Shown here piece after piece: positions 56,853 to 64,000 of a stretch of DNA of 64,000 bases; position 1 is the stretch's first letter; every line of letters begins with the position of its first letter. The translations under genes and the position numbers were made by a program. Source of the stretch: Glandiceps talaboti (lineage: Eukaryota; Hemichordata; Enteropneusta; Spengelidae); NCBI RefSeq assembly GCF_964340395.1, contig NC_135553.1, positions 16,293,501 to 16,357,500 on the forward strand, given 5' to 3'. The notes below the pieces were generated by a model. It was not told where the DNA came from, did not search any database, and saw nothing but the letters and a program-made list of their open reading frames with translations.

Positions 56853-58927
56853 ACTGTCGGTTCCTATACAGACGACTTTTCAATAGTGGCGCTGTTCTTT
56901 TCTTTACTTTTGCAATCAGATTTAAGGCAATGTTAAATCGCCGTCCGCTTGTGTCGCTGTTACCACATTCCTTGGGAACACCCTCTGGGTAAAAAGACGA
57001 TTTTTTTCGCCTCAGATATTAAGAAAAGTTGATTTGGTCGTGATCGTCTAAAAGGTAATGCTAAGAGAATTGTGCTTTTTTGCCCGTTCAAGAAACAGAT
57101 GTATGAACAAGCGTATACACGATCGATGTCATAACATTGTTATACTCCGACAGACGAACCCTTAATCTCCAGTATCTTAACCCTACAAATTCTGGAAGTA
57201 TTTGTCACAAGATATGTAATGGTGTTTGTAGTCTGTCTCAGTTCAGGGATGCATTGGTGACTCGAATTTGGCATTGTAGTGTATAGCGGAAGATTTGCCC
57301 CCTCCCCCCTTCAGAGCTGTCAAAACGTTTCCCCCACCCCCATGGCCCCAACGAATTTTCTCAGGCCGGCCCCGCCCACCACCACCACCACCATCGAACA
57401 CTACACAGGGATCATCTTTGTAACCCTCTCCTTACATTAGATATGTACGATACACTACATTTCAGTAGTGATAATCAACTTCTGGGTCCATTAGCGATTA
57501 TAAATATATCATAGATATGGGCTTTGCTAGGAGAAATCTCACATTGTTGAGCTATCACCAATCTGATTAAAATCTGATGTGGTAGATACGGCTGGATTTC
57601 TTTATTTTACATCTAGTATTTCCATCGTTTATTGTCGGTTTTTTTTCTTTATGTTGTTCCGGAAGTGATCGTCACTCATTCTCGCAAACCAGAGTTATTA
57701 TTTCTACCACTACATTTTGAACCTGTGGGAGGCTCGTTAAGAACGTTGCCGTAAAACAGGCCGTGGTTTGCGACGATGTCGCCGCCTTACCATAAAAATC
57801 GAAAACAAACAACACTAACGAGATTGAAATAGAGGTGAATAAAGAAATTGAGCCGCTGTCACCACGTCAGATTTTAATCAGATTGACCTTTAGCGGCTAT
57901 CACCTGAGTCATGTACGCCAAATATAGGTAAATTAAGTGTATATTATTGTGGCGAAGCCGCAAAATAATTTTCAATGCACACATATGACCACTTCAAAAA
58001 GCCACCGTCACAGTGCAGTGAAATCAAGAGGAAAATATTCCAAGACCCTGGTCCCTTGTCGTATGTTCAGACTGTCAGAATTTTCAAGGCCCCTCTCGAT
58101 TCTGTTGATGGCCTCCCCGCTTTCTCCTCAGGTGCCCCTGCCGTAAATTTTACTCGTTCCCTAAGAATTTTAATTCTGCATGGGTTCTAATTTGAACATT
58201 TTAAACATCGTATGACGATTAGTAAATACACTTGCCATACCTGTATCAGAAAAAAAATAGTTCGTGTAAGCCATAGCACAACATGTCTTCTTTATTAATA
58301 TATCGAAATCCATCCATAACTACCTAACAGTAGTGTCAATGTCTGAACATGAGATCTCTCACGTTGAAACCCATATTTGGATAGAATGATCTAGTTGTTT
58401 GTCGTATATCTATAAACACGTGTCAATTTCCCAAATAAATCATCCACTTTTTTTCTAATTAAAGTTTTTCTTAGAAATTACTGATATTGTTTCCTTCATC
58501 ATATAGATCTGTTTCTGGATGCCAACGTGGAGCTAGGTGTAAATCGTAACGATACTGTATAACCTGACTACGTCTGCTTGTACGATTAGTTCGTCCTAGT
58601 GTAGTTTTGCAAGAGCATGGTATACAGATTACATGATTGTAATGAACTCTTAACAATTAATTTCCTAGATGCATTTTCCCTGGACATATTTATGATGACT
58701 TTAGGTCAAGTTCTAATGTTATGTACGATGTAGAAACGATGGAATATGCAACTTTGGTACATTTATTGGTATTTACTGGTCTTATTGGTAAGACAAACAC
58801 ACATAAATGTACACATACACATGCACACCACACACATTCACATTCAGCTAATCTGTCTCTACACATATATCAGCCATTTACATCAGTTAGGTCTTTTTTA
58901 GTATTTCCTGAAATGAACAAAAAATGA

Positions 58928-59653
58928 AAAAATAAATGCTTTTTAAAAGCTAAGCAGTTAGGGCATTCATCTAACGATATTTATATTAATATTGGAAATG
59001 AAAGAATTTTGTTTGAGTCACTTTCAAAGACGGTTCTAAAGAGTAAACTTTTAGAAAATAGAATTGTGAAGCCAAACACTGAGGAAACCCTTGAGAAATG
59101 TTTAACTTTCACTGGCCTAAATTGGAAAAAGTTGTATGAGCTTAGTTTTAAAGTTTCCAATGAAAGTAAGTCAAGAGAATTCCAATTCAAGCTTTTACAT
59201 AATATTCTTTATACAAATCAGCAACTTCATCATTTTAATCCAGTAAAGTACCCAAAATTTCTTTGTGGGATTTGTCAAGAAGAACCAGAAACGTTGGAAC
59301 ACCTTTTTTTTAAATGTAAGGATACTAAGGCCCTGTGGGGCGAAGTTATCAATGTAATGGGTAATTCGCTAAGGTTGTCATCATTTCCGTCTAAGCTATG
59401 TATGATTCTTGGTGACCCACAAGAAAGAATGATTATAAATTTTGTTTCTTTAGTTATTCGGAAATATATCTATTGGGTAAAATTAAAGGAACAGAAACCA
59501 TCCTTTAGGGAATTCAATTTATTACTTTGTAACATATATAATATAGAACTATTTAATGCTAGGGCAAATGATAAAGTAAATTTCCATCAAATGAAGTGGC
59601 TACCTTTGCACCAATTTTGTGTAAATACGAACACGTCATTAGTTGAAGTCTAG
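58928..59653 (+). pseudogene. C-terminal fragment of a non-LTR retrotransposon reverse transcriptase ORF
   Basis: An open frame of 241 codons runs from just after a TGA (58925-58927) to TAG (59651-59653). It lacks the polymerase domain. The retained part has a zinc-knuckle of the RT-zinc-binding type, C-G-I-C then H-L-F-F-K-C (from about 59264), followed by the helical C-terminal region with WLPLHQFC. This layout is typical of the C-terminus of LINE ORF2 proteins such as L1/Tx1-like elements. The 5' end is missing, so it is a dead insertion. No good in-frame ATG opens it. Confidence 0.8.
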
Positions 59654-59818
59654 TTGCTGTTTTTTTTTTTTTTTTTTTTTTTTTTGTTTTTTTTTTCCAA
59701 AATATCAAACTCTTTGGATGCAAGTCAAATTTTCTCTAGCCTTTCTTAGTATTCTTTTCGTTCTGTTTTTCCTTGTGTGCTGTATACTTCTTTGTTTTGT
59801 ACGTAAATAAAAAAAAAA

Positions 59819-59850
<32 letters not shown>
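58928..59850 (+). mobile_element. 5'-truncated LINE (non-LTR retrotransposon) with poly(A) tail
   Basis: The ORF2 C-terminus is followed by a 150-bp 3' UTR with T-runs, AATAAA at 59806-59811 and a nearly pure A tail to 59850. TGTACGA follows the tail (59851-59857) and also occurs at 58722-58728. If that is the target-site duplication, the insertion would span 58729-59850, but the 7-bp match could be chance. Confidence 0.75.
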
Positions 59851-60140
59851 TGTACGAGAAACTAACAGACGTGCTGACTATAACACACTTTTTAGCCACC
59901 ATTTATTGACTTAACACCATGTCGTGATATCAGTCAGCATTTTGCCGTAATATTCATGACATTAACACTCAGTCTGTGGCATTTCTGTGCGCAGGCTGTT
60001 TTACATGTAAAGGTGGAGTGTCACTCAATAAAATGTTGCTTGTCCCAAACTCATGGTACTTAAACGAAGACTGGTGGGTGGGTCCTCCTTTGATTAGAAA
60101 CACCACTGAGCTGGACTAAACTAAGGTATATATGGTTTAT

Positions 60141-60147
60141 TATAAAA
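60141..60147 (+). promoter_or_regulatory. TATA-like element upstream of the GPCR
   Basis: TATAAAA lies about 320 bp before the GPCR start codon. It would give a 5' UTR near 290 bp if used. The gap also holds an AAAACAG just before the ATG that could be a splice acceptor, so the true promoter may lie further upstream. Confidence 0.25.
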
Positions 60148-60458
60148 AGTGACTCAAGGACTTTAATAAGCTTACGTATTGAAATAATATTGTATGTCTA
60201 AATAAAGTCAATACAAAAACTTGCACCGACCCGAAGAATTTCACATCGTGTTGCTATCATATTGCGCAGGTGATTTGCGCAATAGTCTACATCATCAACA
60301 GATGTGTTTTTCTCAATTCTCATATTTGTAATATTTTTCAACCCCTTGACGTCAAACTGCTTTGCTTCGCAGCCCTGTACTGAGTCACGAGATAGCCGTT
60401 TCACTCCTATTCGCAAATATTTTTTGACTTTCTACCAAGTTGGAAAACAGGACCTAAA

Positions 60459-62150
60459 ATGGAGGAGCTGGCAAATTTCAGTGACGACTATGACTCGCAA
60501 AGCTTCACCTTGGCGTACGGAACCACTCAGACTGTGGCCATCCTCACCATACTTGTTACTTTAATTACAGTTACTATTCTTGGCAACCTGTGTATACTGA
60601 TTGTGTTCTCAAGGACAAAAAGTTTGCAGATTTTGACCAATTACTACTATGTGAGTTTAGCTATCTCTGATCTTATATCTGGGATGTTTGTAATGCCCCT
60701 GATGCTGATTAAGACTTTGACAGGCGGTGGTTGGCCACTTGGTAGAGCTTTGTGTTTGCTTTGGTTATCCGTCGACTATACAGTGTATGGTGCTTCTATA
60801 TATAACATGACAGCAATATGTATCGACCGTTATTTAGCGATTGTGCACCCAGTGATGCATCGACGGATAAGAACTCGAAAGTTTGTCCTTTCAATGATTG
60901 GTATCGCATGGCTTTTAGGCTTCATCGTCTATGCACCCGCGATTCTACTTTGGGAACCTATCTCGGGTGAGAATTACATAGATTATACTAGGGAGTGCAG
61001 TGCTGCTTGGAATTATCATGCACCATTTGTACTTATTTCAACGGCTCTAGTCGTTGTTATACCTCTCTGCTTTATGCTTGTTCTTTATTCCCGAATTTAT
61101 AGAGTTATTCGTCGGAGAACTAAAATTATACCTTGTCAACCAACAAGTTTAAGACGCAGTCTTTCAGAACCAGATAAAAATGTTGCACCGAACCGGAAAG
61201 GGTCTAACACCATAGGGGTGCAGACCGACGCTTCTCCCCTCGATGTCATACGCGAAAACCCTAAACGTGAGCGTAAAACAGAAGTTTTGATACACGCTGA
61301 CAGAGTTGAGAATGACAAAAGTGTATTACCAGTTCCACAACAAAGAGAAAATTCTCATCGTGGATGCTGCGGAACTATTCCCGACCAGCTATCTTGTCAC
61401 GTTGCCATGCAAACAGGACAAAGTAAGGATGATGATTCGAGCAAGGAGATGGGGCTGGCAATGGAGGGGCTCACTGATGGGCTTCAAGGTGAGACACAAG
61501 ATTCATGCAAAGACAACATGATAGATGAAAAGAAAGTAACAACTTCACGGATGGAATTTTCCGAGAGAAGAGAATCGCTAAAAGAGTCAAGTTTGCCACA
61601 GCTGAGCAAACCAAGTGACGGAGATTGCACCGTGTCGGTTCAACAAGAAAATTCGCACATTAATAGAACAACCGATATTAAAAGAAGCACAGCTGATAAA
61701 ACGCGTACGGACCTTGTTATAAATAACCATGGTAATAAACTGACAGCTGAATCAAATACAGCCCTACAATCCCATGGAAACGAAACTAATGATTACGTTG
61801 ATGATATTACAGACTACAGTCCTGCTTCAGTCAGGATAACAACAGACAAGAATGATTTGAACCAAAGCAAGCTGACAATTCACAGATCTATGAAGCATGC
61901 ACGTGTCAAAAAGGACAAGAAGGCAGCTATTACTTTGACAGTTTTACTAGCGTTCTTCGCTTTGCAATGGCTCCCTTACCATGTAACCATTATCATTTCA
62001 TCTGTCTGTAATTGTGAGGTCCCAATAAGTTGGCTTTTGTTCACCATTTGGTTGCAGTATTCAAATTCAACGGTAAACCCATTTCTGTACGTGTATAGAG
62101 ACCGAGGATTTCGAGTCAGGGTTTGGAAACTCCTCACCTGTAAGTCATAG
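60459..62150 (+). CDS. class A aminergic GPCR (histamine H3- or muscarinic-like), intronless, 563 aa
   Basis: Seven-transmembrane receptor, probably for a biogenic amine and acting at the plasma membrane through G proteins. Family landmarks by residue: N43 (1.50) in GNLCIL, D71 (2.50) in SLAISDL, C99 (3.25) paired with C180, amine-binding D106 (3.32), D123-R124-Y125 (DRY), W151 (4.50), P202 (5.50), W504-L-P506-Y507 in TM6, and N540-P541-x-x-Y544 in TM7. N-glycosylation site NFS at 6-8. The third intracellular loop is about 270 aa (215-486), Ser/Lys-rich, as in H3 and muscarinic receptors. The tail is short (about 18 aa) and ends LLTCKS, with a likely palmitoylated cysteine. ECL2 and TM3 (LLWEPISGEN, WLSVDY) resemble histamine H3; the TM7 stretch NSTVNP also fits muscarinic receptors. 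Position 5.46 reads valine, unlike the acidic residue of H3. The ligand cannot be assigned. Confidence 0.94.
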   Translation: MEELANFSDDYDSQSFTLAYGTTQTVAILTILVTLITVTILGNLCILIVFSRTKSLQILTNYYYVSLAISDLISGMFVMPLMLIKTLTGGGWPLGRALCLLWLSVDYTVYGASIYNMTAICIDRYLAIVHPVMHRRIRTRKFVLSMIGIAWLLGFIVYAPAILLWEPISGENYIDYTRECSAAWNYHAPFVLISTALVVVIPLCFMLVLYSRIYRVIRRRTKIIPCQPTSLRRSLSEPDKNVAPNRKGSNTIGVQTDASPLDVIRENPKRERKTEVLIHADRVENDKSVLPVPQQRENSHRGCCGTIPDQLSCHVAMQTGQSKDDDSSKEMGLAMEGLTDGLQGETQDSCKDNMIDEKKVTTSRMEFSERRESLKESSLPQLSKPSDGDCTVSVQQENSHINRTTDIKRSTADKTRTDLVINNHGNKLTAESNTALQSHGNETNDYVDDITDYSPASVRITTDKNDLNQSKLTIHRSMKHARVKKDKKAAITLTVLLAFFALQWLPYHVTIIISSVCNCEVPISWLLFTIWLQYSNSTVNPFLYVYRDRGFRVRVWKLLTCKS

Positions 62151-64000
62151 TGTGTAAGAAAAGTTATGTACGTTTTGCTGATTTGAACAAACTCAAATAG
62201 CATCTTTAGTACCTCTTCAACACCATTCAGAAACATTTTTGTTGTTTTGTTTCCGATGGTGATTTTACCATTAATATTTTAAATCTAGTACAATTAATCC
62301 ATTGAGTATAACTTCCATGGTTCCGGTTTAAAATAATGTATTGTGCTAAAAAAAGCAGAGAATCGATAAATTTGTTCGGAACAATTTCGGCGGCAATGTC
62401 TTAGGTACGGAAGAGATTAAAGGTTCTGACGTCACGGAATGCACTGTCATCGGCCATTCTTTACCTACTTGACACTGACTCACTCGTCACTGTATACAAG
62501 TGGCCGACAAATTCCTCTTGAAATAACAAATGCAAGTACACTGTCAGGTTTATTTCCCACCAACGTTTCCGACTTTTATTTGCAAACGACTTCGTCATAT
62601 CCCCTTTAACATATCATGAAACTGATAAACCTAGTTCACAAAATACTTCTTAAGGCGCTGTGTTTTAACGTTCAAGGTTCAAAAAGACACACATATAAGT
62701 TATGTTCGAGTAATATATTTTAGATCTATAATATATATAGTATTTATATGGCGTTGACTATATTACATGAAATACAAAAAACATATAACACGGCAGTGAG
62801 ACAGTAGTATTTGTTATGTTCAAGTTGATATATGTTTGATCTAGCGTAGTCTGGATGCCAACGTGGTCTCTAACCGTGAAACTGAAAGAGAGATGTGAAA
62901 GATTTGATGAAGAATAGCACTAAACTAGATCTATCGTATATCAGTGCTGTTCAACTACTGTTGTAAAATGTCTTCCAAACTATATTTGTCTAAAATTGTC
63001 CAAGCCAATATTTATATAAATTAGTGCGCATATCACAGGCGCGTGTGCTGTTTCCTGGGTTATTGTTTTCCTTGTCTACGGACTAAATGAAACAACGATT
63101 TGATTACAATTCCCTACCTGTGAGATATATCTACTGGTATAGAGATTGATACATTTTTAGTAGCATATATAATTCGTATGATATTTTCCTAACACTATAC
63201 GAAAGTTAAATTTACCCACCTTTACCCAACCTTTACCCTACCTGTGACCCACCTAACTACCATCTCTGCCAAGGGGTAGTACGAGGCGAAGTGACACTTT
63301 TGACTGTTTACAAGGCCCAGGGGAGAGATCACCGGGGGTAAATTAAGTCAAAGGTGTCACTTCGTCTCATACTCACCACATTTACACATCCTCTGCTAAA
63401 GATTTACCCCGGTGGAAAGACATGGTCAAATATGACTTTTCGTATAGTGTAAGGAAAACGGCAATCTAAGCAACAATACGTGCCCCTGTGGTCCATATAT
63501 GGCGTATTGCCATAATAATCATGGTCCTCGTATTTCGCTTTAATAGTCAATACTACTGATTATCATACTTCCGGTGTAACTTTGATCTGTGCGAATACTT
63601 TTGTTATTTTTGTCATTGTCTTTAGATTAGATGGTACTAGAGTTGATATATATCCTGTCTCGTTTTCCGCAAAAAATAATTATTCACAGATGAATTATAT
63701 CTTACATATGACAAGTGCGTATTCTGACTGATGATTAAAATGTGAAATATATTGATCGACTTTGTCATGGTCACCGGCAGATTTGATCGTCTGTATAACA
63801 TGTGACGTATATTTGTACCAGATATGTGTTTTACAGCTTTACAAGACTGTGTGTATAAAACGGTGTGAAATTACAGGTGTCACCGTGACGCTCCGTTCAC
63901 AAGCGCTCAGAGTTCATTGGAAATGTCTGATCGTAGAGTTGAGGGCACTCTTTAACTCGTCCCACTCCTCATGCATGCACGTATAGACATTTTCAGGCTG
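62151..64000. other. region 3' of the GPCR
   Basis: Carries only the 63184-63458 MITE. No AATAAA is evident close to the GPCR stop; an ATTAAA occurs near 62415. No other gene seen. Confidence 0.5.
63184..63458. mobile_element. MITE with TTTTCCTAACACTATACGAAAG ends
   Basis: Inverted ends of about 22 bp (CACTATACGAAAG at 63193 and CTTTTCGTATAGTG near 63449). Inner inverted segments GCGAAGTGACAC and GTGTCACTTCG flank the centre. 3' of the GPCR. Confidence 0.6.

Overview
The window is nuclear DNA from an animal. Long-intron, GT-AG-spliced genes on both strands are separated by microsatellites, MITE-like elements and a LINE tail. Base composition is AT-rich by eye. The gene set (Commander-complex VPS35L, purine-pathway ADSL, an ankyrin/SOCS-box protein, a TNF-receptor-like protein and an aminergic GPCR) suggests a non-vertebrate bilaterian, perhaps an invertebrate deuterostome such as a hemichordate, amphioxus or echinoderm. 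The species cannot be fixed from sequence alone.

Layout. 1-17268 (minus): 5' two thirds of VPS35L, 21 phase-consistent exons, with the 3' end beyond the left edge. 17269-20110: head-to-head intergenic region with TA/TGAA arrays and a perfect 36-bp-arm palindrome, followed by a probable 5' UTR exon of the next gene. 20160-21581 (plus): intronless coding region of an ankyrin-repeat/SOCS-box (ASB-like) protein. 21.6-25.9 kb: two MITEs and a local duplication. 26409-36815 (minus): complete ADSL, 10 exons, 493 aa. 41432-53029 (minus): TNF-receptor-superfamily-like type I membrane protein, 4 exons, 359 aa. 53.0-58.9 kb: no gene, but a TA-array-flanked element with a recognisable hammerhead-ribozyme fold at 56526-56569. 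58928-59850 (plus): 3' end of a non-LTR retrotransposon with a poly(A) tail. 60459-62150 (plus): intronless aminergic GPCR of 563 aa. 62.2-64.0 kb: no gene, one MITE.

The genes have unrelated jobs (endosomal recycling, purine synthesis, ubiquitin-ligase adaptor, receptor signalling), so no functional cluster is implied. Two patterns deserve a second look. First, a ribozyme-bearing repeat at 56 kb has a relative at 18 kb whose palindrome centre coincides with the predicted ribozyme cleavage point. Second, short tandem duplications of exon edges recur, leaving 'echo' exon fragments with splice sites in neighbouring introns of ADSL (exons 4, 6, 7) and VPS35L (exons 16, 17).

Exon coordinates and translations were derived by hand from splice consensus, reading-frame continuity and recalled family sequences. 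No search or alignment program was run.
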